Positions 19,501 to 28,082 of a DNA stretch of 64,000 nucleotides are shown one piece after another. How positions within the stretch are numbered: position 1 is the first letter of the stretch; the number at the start of each line of letters is the position of its first letter. Location: contig JAEUHG010000024.1 of NCBI GenBank assembly GCA_016795425.1, positions 107,816 to 171,815 of the forward strand, written 5' to 3'. This DNA comes from Verrucomicrobiales bacterium. Its GTDB lineage: Bacteria > Verrucomicrobiota > Verrucomicrobiia > Limisphaerales > CAIMTB01. A program made the translations under genes and the position numbers. The notes beneath the pieces were generated by a model, which searched no databases, had not been told where the DNA came from, and was given only the letters and a program-made list of their open reading frames with translations.

Positions 19501-20051
19501 GTGACATCGTTCGAGGCACCTGGCCTGAGACCTTCGGTGATCGACCAGCCACCGTCTTCAGCTACGTGATGAGCAACTACACACCCGAAGGGTACGCCGC
19601 CGAACAGGGAGGCGACTTCGTCTTTCGCTACGTGGTGACCGCCTCGTCCGCTTTCGACGCCGGGCTCTCGGCTCGATGGGGTGCCGAAAGCCTGACGCCG
19701 TTCGAGGTCAACGAAGTGACGCGAAGCGATAAACTGGGAGTCGGTGGTCAACCCGCCGACCACAGGGCCACCCAGCCCTGGCTGCGAATGGAGCCCGACC
19801 GGGTTCATCTCACCGCTTGGAAGCCCGCTGAAGACGGTCGCGGATTCATCCTGCGATTGCTCGAGACCGCTGGCGAACCCGCCGACGTCATCCTCGATAG
19901 TCCCCATCTATCCGTCGACTCCGCATACCGATGCAATGCGGTCGAGGAAGATATCGGCCCCCTGCCGATCGCGAATGGCCGGACGCGAATCTCGATGCCT
20001 GCCTTTGGAATCGCCACGCTTCGGTGGATACCGCGGCCCTCCGCTCCCTGA
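16524..20051 (+). CDS. Exported GH38-like glycoside hydrolase with N-terminal carbohydrate-binding-like domain
   Basis: 1175 residues with a signal peptide (TWLVVCLLAPVLHLNAS). Residues about 28-215 resemble the beta-sandwich (domain III) of family 4 polysaccharide lyases, starting VLWQIGRFDESSSEFHQ and ending in FLAGTNRLVLSAID. The central domain resembles the GH38/DUF5054 fold: VPHEHLDVGYTDDP supplies a His-x-Asp metal-binding pair, IITDVPSYSWSW a candidate nucleophile Asp, and YSRHYHQFSSLFG another metal-site His. The C-terminal half is beta-rich, as in alpha-mannosidases. Likely an extracellular alpha-glycosidase; sugar specificity cannot be read. It is convergent with the sigma-factor gene at 20091. 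Confidence 0.75.
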   Translation: MHPPPRPNSRVPTWLVVCLLAPVLHLNASVLWQIGRFDESSSEFHQWIHPTTGERQIDYSVPGAEPVFVVGTSDAARDWQAYQPGSANGGTGFREHPWTILFRLDAPPRRPLQLRVALLSYSARLPALRLDLNGRQGVYFQEPRLVGSAGDTAVFFQPHYATSIITAVLDTEWFLAGTNRLVLSAIDETKEREDVRPSGFPWLGNSGLVYDALTLEELSSGELPPARVRIMPSPFYRQREGQLLEEVDVVVTPESHRRPVRVEFSMGPFSAAHEWPGDPSMGEARFRFDVPEWSGAKGSTVRLVFADTQWSTNLTIEAARRWQVWIVPHEHLDVGYTDDPAKVAELQSRVVDDVLLLGQRHPGFRFTIDGAWVLEEYLAGRDPRSRDHALAAIRQGTLGLPVVHGSLFTGSASLEGLIRNLYPSRALAQAHGLPFDTAIITDVPSYSWSWASVLAAAGVRYFVGASDAYRGPFLLRNNLHRQSPHAWEGPDGGRVITWYSRHYHQFSSLFGLPPSTNLARESLPRFLQAYDHPAYRASDVLLYGTQVENVALQPEQAGFADVWNRHYAYPRLRYGTFTEALDAITRQQGELEVVRGDGGPYWEDGLAANARITALARSNSRRLLTAEKIASVAASSNSRWYPDLADLRAAWRHSLLIDEHTWHADCSVRDPDSLQARRQGEAKDAHAVEARRALERVVHRGLSALSDVLPIPPASLVLFNPSSWARQDVVEAEIGRGQGLVDPENGSLVPLEILRSGKVYQRVRFASPPVPALGVRALRLRPLPSIPRTRPPSHPLVLESPHFRVTLDPARGGLASLWDKRLGRELAQTNRGHAFGQWLYVTGGDTLPNRLVQFSTVSPIPDLEVHAAGGGLVSTSYVTEVGAVARVRSSTRNFESIELEVFLPHPRPEVRLTYRVRKTPTRSKEAAYVAFPFALDRPTFRYAIQNGWVDPARHLLPGACQEWFTVQDWVAVQAASGPTAILAPLDAPLVTLGDIVRGTWPETFGDRPATVFSYVMSNYTPEGYAAEQGGDFVFRYVVTASSAFDAGLSARWGAESLTPFEVNEVTRSDKLGVGGQPADHRATQPWLRMEPDRVHLTAWKPAEDGRGFILRLLETAGEPADVILDSPHLSVDSAYRCNAVEEDIGPLPIANGRTRISMPAFGIATLRWIPRPSAP

Positions 20052-20090
20052 CACCCCCAAGCCCTGGCGCGCTGCCTCGTTTCGGGATCT

Positions 20091-21686
20091 TCACTTCGTG
20101 GGAGCCACAGAATCGCCTTCTGATGGAAAGACGATGGAACCATTCGGGCCTTGGAATCGATACCACGCTCCATCACCGAGACCCAAATCGATGCCCAGAA
20201 CTCCCAGAAACGCCTGGTCGAACCGTTGGCGCTCGCCGTCGCTGAGAATGGCCTGAACTTCCTTGGTCGCCCAGCGATCGAGGGCGTCCCGACGGCGCGC
20301 CCATTCCTCGATTCCCGTCGCCGGGAGTTTCGAGGCCGTCAATCCATCGCTCACGGCCAGGTCGTAAGCCGTCTCAATGACCTTCCGCACGCTGGCGGTC
20401 CGGGCGGGATCCGTCAGTCCGGTGACGGATTCAATGAAGGCGGTCTGGAAATCGGCAAACTCCGCCGGACGATCCTCCAAGGCGTTGAGTCCCTGCCGAA
20501 TTGTCCCGCCCAACTCTCGCGCCTTGATGAACTCGGCCGGCGCATTCGTGCCGGCCGCGGCTTCATGGGTCTGAAATCCCGGCGGATATCGCCATTTGCC
20601 AAGGTAACGTCCCTGGTCCGCCGGAGGTTTGCGGAGAAACTGTTCAATCTCGGTTGGGGTCACCGCAACGGCTGGCTCCTCGTCTGCTGAGCGTCGAGGG
20701 GAATCGGTCGGTTCCGCCATCGGTCCGGCGGCGGCGGCACTTGCGCGAAGGGCCGAGAGTTCGGCCTTCAGCGCCAGCACCTCTTCGGAAAGCCGACGGT
20801 TGCGATCCACCTCCATCTTCATGCGAGTGCCGTCCTCGAGGGGGGACGAGGGCCGTTGCTCCAATTCCGCGACTCTCGCTTTCCATCGATTCAACGCCTC
20901 GTCCATTCGATGGTTGTTCCATCGTTGGAGAACGATAGCGGTGGTCATGCTGGTGATCACTACCGTGGTTAGAACCATTGCCGCTTTGTTCATAAAAAGC
21001 ATGGATGCGACGCCGCCTACCGTGCTGGAACCGAAGGATCCTCCAGCCGACGCGATCGCCAAACCTGCCATCGTTTGAGCGACACCCGCAGGAACTGGCA
21101 CTGCCCCGTGCGCCGTCAAGGCGGCGCCGAGTGCGCCCGCTGTCGTCTCGACACCCCGACTTCTCAACTGTTCCCGCAGCCGCTCGATCGCTCTTGAGAC
21201 GCGCATGCGCGCGGCGTCTTCGCTGACCCCCAAACGCCCGGCCACCTCCACCCAGCTGTTTTGCTCGAAGAACCGGAGGATCACGACATCACGATCCGGC
21301 GATTTCAGGCGTTCCAGCGTCTCGTCGATCAAGGGCCGGATCCGGGTCCAATCAGGGTCCTCGCCTTTCATAGCCGAGTCATCCTGTCCGGCGGCCTGCT
21401 CTCGCAGCTGTCTTCGACGTTCCGAGCGGAGGTATTGAAGGGCGACCCATCGAGTATCCTGGTGCAACCAGCCTCCCAGGGCGCATGAGGTCGGAACCTT
21501 GCGCCAGCGCCGAGCCAATCGGGCAAAGACCTCCTGAGCGACGTCTTCCGCCGCCACGGGATCCTTCACGATACGAGCGGCGGTTGCCGTCACCATGCCG
21601 AGGTGACGCCGCACCAACTCGGCGAAGGCCTCTTCATGGCCTTGGCTGCCGTACTGCCGCAGCAACTCCGCATCATTCACACCCAT
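20091..21686 (-). CDS. ECF-type sigma factor with membrane-anchored C-terminal domain
   Basis: 531 residues. Residues 5-95 form sigma region 2 (AFAELVRRHLGMVTATAARI, EDVAQEVFARLARR) and about 115-175 region 4 (VVILRFFEQNSWVEVAGRLG, then SEDAARMRVSRAIERLRE helix-turn-helix). Instead of ending near 190, the protein continues through an Ala/Gly-rich segment and a transmembrane helix (about 235-254, AAMVLTTVVITSMTTAIVLQ), then a coiled coil (256-320) and a roughly 180-residue domain expected outside the cytoplasm. Such fused sigma factors recur in Verrucomicrobiota and Planctomycetota. No separate anti-sigma gene is adjacent. It is divergent from the beta-helix protein at 21784, a possible target. 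Confidence 0.9.
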   Translation of the reverse strand: MGVNDAELLRQYGSQGHEEAFAELVRRHLGMVTATAARIVKDPVAAEDVAQEVFARLARRWRKVPTSCALGGWLHQDTRWVALQYLRSERRRQLREQAAGQDDSAMKGEDPDWTRIRPLIDETLERLKSPDRDVVILRFFEQNSWVEVAGRLGVSEDAARMRVSRAIERLREQLRSRGVETTAGALGAALTAHGAVPVPAGVAQTMAGLAIASAGGSFGSSTVGGVASMLFMNKAAMVLTTVVITSMTTAIVLQRWNNHRMDEALNRWKARVAELEQRPSSPLEDGTRMKMEVDRNRRLSEEVLALKAELSALRASAAAAGPMAEPTDSPRRSADEEPAVAVTPTEIEQFLRKPPADQGRYLGKWRYPPGFQTHEAAAGTNAPAEFIKARELGGTIRQGLNALEDRPAEFADFQTAFIESVTGLTDPARTASVRKVIETAYDLAVSDGLTASKLPATGIEEWARRRDALDRWATKEVQAILSDGERQRFDQAFLGVLGIDLGLGDGAWYRFQGPNGSIVFPSEGDSVAPTK

Positions 21687-21783
21687 TCAGATCAAAGATG
21701 CCGCCGGTCGAGGGCACCGAACAAGAAACCTTGCGGTGAGCCCAAGCTTGCCAAGGGAGTCTTTCGCACCTAATGCGGGTCTC

Positions 21784-24198
21784 ATGTGCCGCTGGTCTCT
21801 TGTCATTCCCTGGTGCGTGGTCGGGTTTCTCGCATCCGTTCATGGGGCGGATATCCATGTCTCACCGTTGGGCCACGATACGGCCTCGGGATCCGCCAAG
21901 GATCCCCTGCGCTCCCTGGCGGCCGCCCAATCGGTCGCGCGCCGATTCGTCGGACGCGAACCCGTCACCGTCACGGTGCACGCCGGCACGTATTATCTGA
22001 ACGAGACCCTGCGCCTGTCCGCCGCTGATTCCGGCAGCGCGACAGCTCCCGTGATCTATCGAGCCGCCGAGGGGGCCACCGTGATCCTGAGTGGCGGAAT
22101 GGCCCTCGACTTGGCGTGGACGCCGCACCGCGACGGCATCGTCAAGGCGACGACGCCCGAGGGTCTCACCCTGGACCAACTCTTCGTGAACGGCCAACGC
22201 CAACCCATGGCCCGTTATCCGAACTTCAATCCCGCGGTGTCGCACTTCAACGGATACTCAGCCGACGCTTTCGCCGCGTCGCGCGCCGGTCGCTGGACCA
22301 ACCCGAAAGGCGGATTCATCCATGCCATGCACCGCCATGAGTGGGGGGATTTCCATTACCTGATCACCGGAAAAGCGGCCGATGGCTCGGTCACTTACGA
22401 GGGTGGCTGGCAGAACAATCGACGTCTCGGCATGCATGATCGGTACCGTATGGTGGAGAACATCTTCGAGGAACTGGATGCTCCCGGCGAATGGTTCCAC
22501 GACCCGACGGCCTCTTCACTTTACTTCCTGCCCCCTCCCGGACTGGACCTCGCAAAGGCGGTGTTTGAGGGTGTTCGCCTGCGGCATCTCATCGAGGTGC
22601 GGGGCACCGCCGAAGCACCGGTCCACCATTTGACCCTGCGCGGGTTCACCTTTCGTCATGCAGCCCGGACGTTCATGGAGAATCGGGAACCCCTCCTGCG
22701 CAGCGACTGGACGACCTACCGCGGAGGCGCGGTGGTCTTCGAAGGCACCGAAGAGTGCCGCCTCGCCGACGCCACCTTTGACCAGGTGGGCGGCAACGCC
22801 GTCTTCGTGAATCTCTACAACCGCAAACTGACCCTCACCTCGTGCCTCATCACCGGCGCCGGAGCCAACGGCATCGCCTTTGTCGGTGATCCCAAAGCGG
22901 TGCGCAGTCCGCTCTTCGAATATGAGGAACGACAAACCCTGGCCCGGATCGACCGCACTCCTGGGCCGCTGACGCCGAATTATCCCGCCGACTGTCTGGT
23001 GGAGGACTGTCTCATCACCCTGAGCGGCAGGGTGGAGAAACAGACAGCGCCGATACAGATCGCCATGGCCCAGGGCATCACGGTGCGACACTGCTCGCTC
23101 TACGACGTCCCCCGCGCCGGCATCAACATCGGGGACGGTTGCTGGGGCGGGCATGTCATCGAACACTGCGATATCTTCGACACCGTCAAGGAGACCGGCG
23201 ACCACGGTTCCTTCAACTCGTGGGGACGTGATCGTTACTGGGGACTCAAGGACGTCGACCTCAACACGGTGACTCTCGGCGACCTGAAGGACCTGCCCTA
23301 TCTCGACATGGTGAAGCCCACGATTCTGCGGAACAACCGGTGGCGTTGTGATCACGGGTGGGACATCGACCTCGACGACGGCTCCTCCCGGTATGAGATC
23401 CGGGACAACCTCTGCCTGAACGGCGGAATTAAACTGCGCGAGGGTTTTGGCCGCGTGTGCGAGAACAACGTCATGGTGAACAACTCGTTTCACCCGCATG
23501 TATGGTACAAGAACAGCCAGGATATTTTCCGCCGCAACATCGTCTTTACCGTCTATCGACCCATCCAGGTTCCGACACCCTGGGGTGAGGAATGCGATAG
23601 CAACCTGTTACATAGGCCTGGCTCCTCCGCGCCGGTTCCGGCCACCCAACTGCAGAGTCAAAGCGGGCGCGATGCTCGCTCGATGGCCGCGGATGCGCTA
23701 TTCGTGAATCCCGTGGCCGGCGACTATCGCGTGAAGGACGGTTCACCCGCCCTGGCTTTGGGCTTCCGCAACTTTCCGATGAACGAGTTCGGCGTGCGCT
23801 CGCCCCGCCTGAAGGCGTTGGCGCGCACTCCCGTTCTCCCGGCACCTCCGGAGGTGGCCGTCGCTACGGGAAACACCACCCCTCGATTTCAATGGCGTGG
23901 GGCCGTGATCAAGGACCTCAGTGGCCAGGAGTTTTCGGTGGTGGGCGTTGCCGCCGACGCCGGCGGCGTGTTTGTCGAAAGCGTTCCCGCCGACACCCAA
24001 GCCGAGAAGGACGGGCTGCAGCGCTCCGATCTGATCCGGGCCGTGAACGGCGCCACCATCAAAGATGTGGGCGCCTTCACTCAGGCTTTGATGACACTGA
24101 CATCCGACGCTTCGTGCACGCTGCGCATACGTCGGAACCAGTTTGAAATGGATCTGAAGGTTTCGGGAACGCCCGGTTCTATCACGCCCCATCGCTGA
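21784..24198 (+). CDS. Exported right-handed beta-helix protein with C-terminal PDZ domain
   Basis: 804 residues from the ATG at 21784; a GTG at 21736 would extend it by 16. The N-terminus (CRWSLVIPWCVVGFLASVHGA) is a signal peptide. IHVSPLGHDTASGSAKDPLRSLAAA is the usual opening of pectate-lyase-like parallel beta-helix enzymes, and repeats run to about residue 640 (for example DCLVEDCLITLSGRVEK, VIEHCDIFDTV). Residues about 715-800 form a PDZ domain (VFVESVPADTQAEKDGLQRS, DLIRAVNGATIKDVGAF). Beta-helix proteins of this layout include polysaccharide hydrolases and lyases (GH110/GH120-like); catalytic class is not clear. The PDZ fusion is unusual. Confidence 0.8.
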   Translation: MCRWSLVIPWCVVGFLASVHGADIHVSPLGHDTASGSAKDPLRSLAAAQSVARRFVGREPVTVTVHAGTYYLNETLRLSAADSGSATAPVIYRAAEGATVILSGGMALDLAWTPHRDGIVKATTPEGLTLDQLFVNGQRQPMARYPNFNPAVSHFNGYSADAFAASRAGRWTNPKGGFIHAMHRHEWGDFHYLITGKAADGSVTYEGGWQNNRRLGMHDRYRMVENIFEELDAPGEWFHDPTASSLYFLPPPGLDLAKAVFEGVRLRHLIEVRGTAEAPVHHLTLRGFTFRHAARTFMENREPLLRSDWTTYRGGAVVFEGTEECRLADATFDQVGGNAVFVNLYNRKLTLTSCLITGAGANGIAFVGDPKAVRSPLFEYEERQTLARIDRTPGPLTPNYPADCLVEDCLITLSGRVEKQTAPIQIAMAQGITVRHCSLYDVPRAGINIGDGCWGGHVIEHCDIFDTVKETGDHGSFNSWGRDRYWGLKDVDLNTVTLGDLKDLPYLDMVKPTILRNNRWRCDHGWDIDLDDGSSRYEIRDNLCLNGGIKLREGFGRVCENNVMVNNSFHPHVWYKNSQDIFRRNIVFTVYRPIQVPTPWGEECDSNLLHRPGSSAPVPATQLQSQSGRDARSMAADALFVNPVAGDYRVKDGSPALALGFRNFPMNEFGVRSPRLKALARTPVLPAPPEVAVATGNTTPRFQWRGAVIKDLSGQEFSVVGVAADAGGVFVESVPADTQAEKDGLQRSDLIRAVNGATIKDVGAFTQALMTLTSDASCTLRIRRNQFEMDLKVSGTPGSITPHR

Positions 24199-24246
24199 AG
24201 AGGTTCCCAGGGAGCCGACAATTGGAGATGGATCCAGTCCGGTGGG

Positions 24247-24267
24247 CCTCGTCGCGCTGCGACGAGG
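24247..24267. terminator. Hairpin between convergent genes
   Basis: CCTCGTCGC and GCGACGAGG form a perfect 9-bp stem with a 3-base loop in the 103-base gap between the beta-helix gene (plus) and the oxidoreductase gene (minus). No strong T-tract follows on either strand. Probably a bidirectional terminator. Confidence 0.5.
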
Positions 24268-24301
24268 TGTGCGGGGTCGACCAGTTAGTGGCTGCCGACC
24301 C

Positions 24302-25651
24302 TCACAGCGCCCAACCCTTGCGATACTTCCGATGCAGCAGCGCACTGGCCGGTTTCGAGTTCAGGATCTTTCCGCTGAGAGTGTCGTATTCCAACGGGCC
24401 CTCCACCAGGCAGGCCAGGTTGGCGAGTTGGGCCAATTCGGTGAGCGGACCGCCGATTTCGAAACCGGAAAACGTCTTGCCATTGCCCTTGCACGCTTCG
24501 ATCCACTCCCCCTGGTGGCTCTTAACTCGCGGCAGCGTCTCCGCGGGACCACCCTCGAAATTCTCGAAACGTTTCTCGGGTAGCAACACGTAGTGCGCGT
24601 TCCAAGGATTGTCGGAGTAGATCGAGCCTTTCGAGCCCACCAACAGGTCGCCCCATCCTCCTTGGTTGTGGCCGAGCATCAGGTCCTTCGATGGTTTCTC
24701 CTTGGCATAAAAGGTCAGCTTGACGGCCGGCAAACTTCCGCGCGCCGGCAGGTCCATCTCGACTCTGGAGGAACTCGGATAGCCCTCTTCGTCGCGCTCG
24801 GATGGCCACGCCTGCACCCGAATCACGACCTTCTTGGTGCCTGGATTCTGATCTCGTTGCCACAAGCGTTCCAAATGCAGCGCTCGGAACATGATGTTCG
24901 CCGTGTGACAGGCGAAGTCCCCGACAATGCCACTTCCGAACGCGCGCCAGGACCGCCACGCGGCGGGGACGTAAACCGGGCTGTAGGGGCGAGACTCGGC
25001 GGGTCCCAGCCAAAGGTCCCAATTCAGACCCTCCGGAACCGGCGGCGTCTCAGTGGGTCGCTTCATGGGACCATTTCCGCCGTCGAACCACACGTGGGCT
25101 TCCCGAACTTCCCCGATCACTCCGCCCCAGACCAACTCGACGGCCCGGCGGAGACGTCGTTCCGCGGAGCCCTGATTGCCCATCTGCGTGACGACCTTGT
25201 GTTTCGCCGCGGTCTCACGCATGACCCGCGCCTCGTGCACCGTGCGAGTGAGCGGCTTTTCGCAATAGACGTGTTTGCCCAACTTCATGGCCATCACCGA
25301 AGCCACCGCGTGGGTATGGTCTGGCGTCGCCACCAGGACCGCATCGATCTGCTTCTCCATGCGATCGAACATCACCCGGAAGTCCTCGAACGACTTGGCG
25401 GCCGGATACTTTTGGTAGATGTCGCCGGCACGCTTTCGGTCGACATCACAGAACGCCACGAGGTTGTTACCCATTCCATGGAAGGCATCGAGGCTGCCCC
25501 TTCCCTGTCCTCCCACGCCAATGCCGGCGATGTTCAGTCTTGAGTTGGCGTCATAGCCGAAGGCCATTCGGCTGTTCTTCAGGAGCAAGAGGCCCGTTCC
25601 GGTGGCCGCCGATTTCTTCAGGAATTCGCGTCGATTCAGGATGGACTTCAT
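24302..25651 (-). CDS. Tat-exported Gfo/Idh/MocA family oxidoreductase
   Basis: 449 residues from the ATG at 25651 (the frame is open to 25726, but MKSILNRREFLKKSAATGTG is the natural N-terminus). The twin-arginine signal NRREFLKKS followed by a short hydrophobic stretch marks Tat export with bound cofactor. The Rossmann fold follows at LNIAGIGVGGQGRGSLDAF, and the family motif CEKPLTRTV is present. Verrucomicrobia and Planctomycetes carry many Tat-exported members acting on sugars or inositols with NAD(P). Substrate unknown; the neighbouring exported glycosidases suggest a carbohydrate. Confidence 0.9.
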   Translation of the reverse strand: MKSILNRREFLKKSAATGTGLLLLKNSRMAFGYDANSRLNIAGIGVGGQGRGSLDAFHGMGNNLVAFCDVDRKRAGDIYQKYPAAKSFEDFRVMFDRMEKQIDAVLVATPDHTHAVASVMAMKLGKHVYCEKPLTRTVHEARVMRETAAKHKVVTQMGNQGSAERRLRRAVELVWGGVIGEVREAHVWFDGGNGPMKRPTETPPVPEGLNWDLWLGPAESRPYSPVYVPAAWRSWRAFGSGIVGDFACHTANIMFRALHLERLWQRDQNPGTKKVVIRVQAWPSERDEEGYPSSSRVEMDLPARGSLPAVKLTFYAKEKPSKDLMLGHNQGGWGDLLVGSKGSIYSDNPWNAHYVLLPEKRFENFEGGPAETLPRVKSHQGEWIEACKGNGKTFSGFEIGGPLTELAQLANLACLVEGPLEYDTLSGKILNSKPASALLHRKYRKGWAL

Positions 25652-25877
25652 AAGGGGGTACAAGGATTCGCGTGCGGGAGAGTGTGTCGGTGAAGGTATC
25701 GGTTTCGGCGATGACGACAACGTCAATGCCGGTCTCGGACGAAAGGCTTACCTCGGGCGGAGTAAAGAGCCTCCTTCCACGCCAGGCTGCTTGTCAGCGA
25801 ATCGCCTATGCCAATGCTACGCGCCTGTCCCTGACGGGACGCCAACTTGAATATCTAGCAACCAGCACAAGGAGAGT

Positions 25878-26747
25878 ATGCACGCATTACGAAAATCAGC
25901 GGCCCTTGGAGGGGCCCTGCTCATCGGCACCGGCGCGGCCTTATCCGCCCATGCCGCCACTGTCGTTCGGTCGGATGCCGGCGCCACCCCCGCCGACATT
26001 CTCGACACCGTGAACCTGTTTCGCGCCGACGTGAGTCTGGGTGGAGGGGTCAATCCGGGAGGCGGGGGTCCCTTCGAGAATGGCCGCCGACAGATTACTT
26101 GGGACGGTGTTCCGGACGTTCGTTCGGAACCCAACTTCATGCCGCCCGATCAGTTCCTGAATACGGCGCGCCAGGGCGCGTTCTTCGACACGCCGGGTTC
26201 GGGGTTCTTCACCAGTGCGGACAACGCCAATCCCACAGCGACCGCCCCACTGTTCAACGCCATCAACCCCGCCTACGCGGGGCAGTTCCAGGCCTTCAGC
26301 GCCCAACGACTGTTCATTGCCGTCGACAGTATCATCACCGATACGTTCTTCTTCATTCCCTCGGATCCGACGTCAAAAGGGGTCGTGAATGGATTCGGCG
26401 CCGTGTTTGCCGATGTCGACCTGGCTGACGAAACCACCATCGAGTACTTCGATTCCACCAACCAGTCCCTCGGAATTTACGACGTGCCGGCGAGTTCCGA
26501 CGGAGGTCTCTCCTTCCTCGGGGTCACCTTCGGGGACGGCGAGCGAGTGGCCCGGGTGCGCATCACCAGCGGAACTGCCCCGCTTAGCGCGCTCAATGTC
26601 GACGGACCGGGAGTCGATGTCGTGGCCATGGACGACTTCATCTACGGTGAACCCCAGCCTGTTCCGGAGGCCTCGACCTGGATGGGAGCCAGCGCCTTGG
26701 CTGGGATGGCTTGGTTGGCGCGGCGACGCCGCGCCGCGAAGGCCTGA
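25878..26747 (+). CDS. PEP-CTERM sorting-domain protein
   Basis: 289 residues; AAGGAGAGT lies just before the ATG. The signal peptide (AALGGALLIGTGAALSAHA) is followed by a beta-rich, mostly polar domain without Cys (about 30-255), and the C-terminus ends VPEASTWMGASALAGMAWLARRRR, i.e. a PEP-CTERM anchor: VPEAS motif, transmembrane helix, Arg cluster. Such proteins are sorted by exosortase and are commonly linked to exopolysaccharide. The motif is VPEA rather than the common VPEP. Exosortase genes are not in the window. Function of the exported domain unknown. Confidence 0.87.
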   Translation: MHALRKSAALGGALLIGTGAALSAHAATVVRSDAGATPADILDTVNLFRADVSLGGGVNPGGGGPFENGRRQITWDGVPDVRSEPNFMPPDQFLNTARQGAFFDTPGSGFFTSADNANPTATAPLFNAINPAYAGQFQAFSAQRLFIAVDSIITDTFFFIPSDPTSKGVVNGFGAVFADVDLADETTIEYFDSTNQSLGIYDVPASSDGGLSFLGVTFGDGERVARVRITSGTAPLSALNVDGPGVDVVAMDDFIYGEPQPVPEASTWMGASALAGMAWLARRRRAAKA

Positions 26748-26782
26748 ACCGCGGGCTCGAACGACGAGCTGTATTTGAGCGC

Positions 26783-26812
26783 GGGGTGGACGATTCTCAA
26801 GTCGTCCACCCC
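26783..26812. terminator. Bidirectional hairpin between convergent genes
   Basis: GGGGTGGACGA and TCGTCCACCCC form a perfect 11-bp stem around an 8-base loop, between the PEP-CTERM gene stop (26747) and the LuxR gene stop (26823). A short CTT follows on the plus strand only. Confidence 0.6.
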
Positions 26813-26822
26813 TTCCGCGAAT

Positions 26823-28028
26823 TCAGCGCAGAATCGCCATGAGCCGCGTGCGCCCGGGAACTTCCAGCTTCCGGTAGATCGATTGCAGTTGTTTCTTGAT
26901 GGTGAGCGGACTCTTCCCCAGCCGAGTGGCGAGATCCGCCGTCCCGAGGCCCTCGCAGGTCAGGAGAGCCAGTTCCCGCTCGCAGGGACTGAGGCGCGCC
27001 AGTTTTCCGAGGGACGCCTTCCGCCCCCCTTCCTCCCCGGTCCTGTTTTCCGAAGGACCCAGATCCTCCCAGGTCATGAGAAGGGTTGGCCGGTGGCCGG
27101 GATTCGAACCGAGTTGAAGCACTCGAACCTCCACCAGGAATCCAGACTCCGTGGGGTGTCGCAATTGGAGGCAGGGTCCAATACCTGGGGATGGATTGGA
27201 GGGCATGGGCCTCCAGGCCTCCTTGGCCTCGCGACAGAGCGCCAGAAGAGGTGTCGGCAATTTCACCCGGGCTGGGGGCTTCCATTGCCGCGCCTTCTCT
27301 CGGCCTTCCTCCCAAACCAGCACCGCCTCGCAGGCCGCGCGATTCTCATAGATAATCTCGAGGTCCCAGCTCAGCAGCACCGTGGCCAACGGCACGCGTT
27401 GCATGAAGCGTTCGAGGGACAATCGCACTGAATATTCGCGGTGCAGGCGCAGCACGCGCCGTATCGCGACCGCCACCGAGGCATGGAGTTTTTGGAGCGC
27501 CCGCACTTCCGATCGTCTGAACGCGCCCGCCTCCCGCGACCGGTGCGCGCAGACGACGGCTTCCATCTTCGTGCCATTCCAAAACGCCATTGCCGCCACG
27601 TGCAGATAGCCGCAGGGCTCCATGCACTCGCGGTAGAACGGAGTCTCGACGAGATCCTCCTCCGCAATGACGTCACTCATTCGCACGACTTCGATTCCCG
27701 GATGCGCGAGAAGGTAGGGCTGCAGCACGCTGAGGCGGTTGAAACGCTGCAGCTGCTCGCTGGTTGTGAAGGGATGCCGATCCCGGAAGATCGTGCCTGG
27801 CACCATCTCGAAAGGGCGGAGGCAGAGACACGCAAAATCCGCATCGACGGCCGCATGCACCAATCGACAGATGGATTCCCAAAGTTCGGGAATGTTCACC
27901 GCCCCCTGTAGCTCCAAAACGAAATCGTCACTCGACGGCGGTTTCTCCAACTCGACGGGGACAGACCGCCGGCCGCGGTGGGGCGGGACGGATCCCAAGT
28001 GCGCGATGGACTCCCTGATGTTCACCAT
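26823..28028 (-). CDS. LuxR-type transcriptional regulator with GAF- and PAS-like sensory domains
   Basis: 401 residues. Residues about 35-195 look like a GAF-type domain (VNIPELWESICRLVHAAVDADFACLCLRP through EVRALQKLHASVAVAIRRVL). Residues about 205-320 are PAS-like (MQRVPLATVLLSWDLEIIYENRAA). The C-terminal 65 residues form a LuxR/FixJ helix-turn-helix (LSPCERELALLTCEGLGTADLATRLGKSPLTIKKQLQSIYRKL). No receiver domain, so it is likely controlled by a ligand or by its sensory domains rather than phosphorylation. An inverted repeat at 28083-28104, about 55 bases upstream of its start, could be an autoregulatory site. Target genes are unknown. Confidence 0.82.
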   Translation of the reverse strand: MVNIRESIAHLGSVPPHRGRRSVPVELEKPPSSDDFVLELQGAVNIPELWESICRLVHAAVDADFACLCLRPFEMVPGTIFRDRHPFTTSEQLQRFNRLSVLQPYLLAHPGIEVVRMSDVIAEEDLVETPFYRECMEPCGYLHVAAMAFWNGTKMEAVVCAHRSREAGAFRRSEVRALQKLHASVAVAIRRVLRLHREYSVRLSLERFMQRVPLATVLLSWDLEIIYENRAACEAVLVWEEGREKARQWKPPARVKLPTPLLALCREAKEAWRPMPSNPSPGIGPCLQLRHPTESGFLVEVRVLQLGSNPGHRPTLLMTWEDLGPSENRTGEEGGRKASLGKLARLSPCERELALLTCEGLGTADLATRLGKSPLTIKKQLQSIYRKLEVPGRTRLMAILR

Positions 28029-28082
28029 GGGGACGTTATGGGTTCAACCTTCCGAGGCTAGCACAGAGTCGGCGACGCGCGA

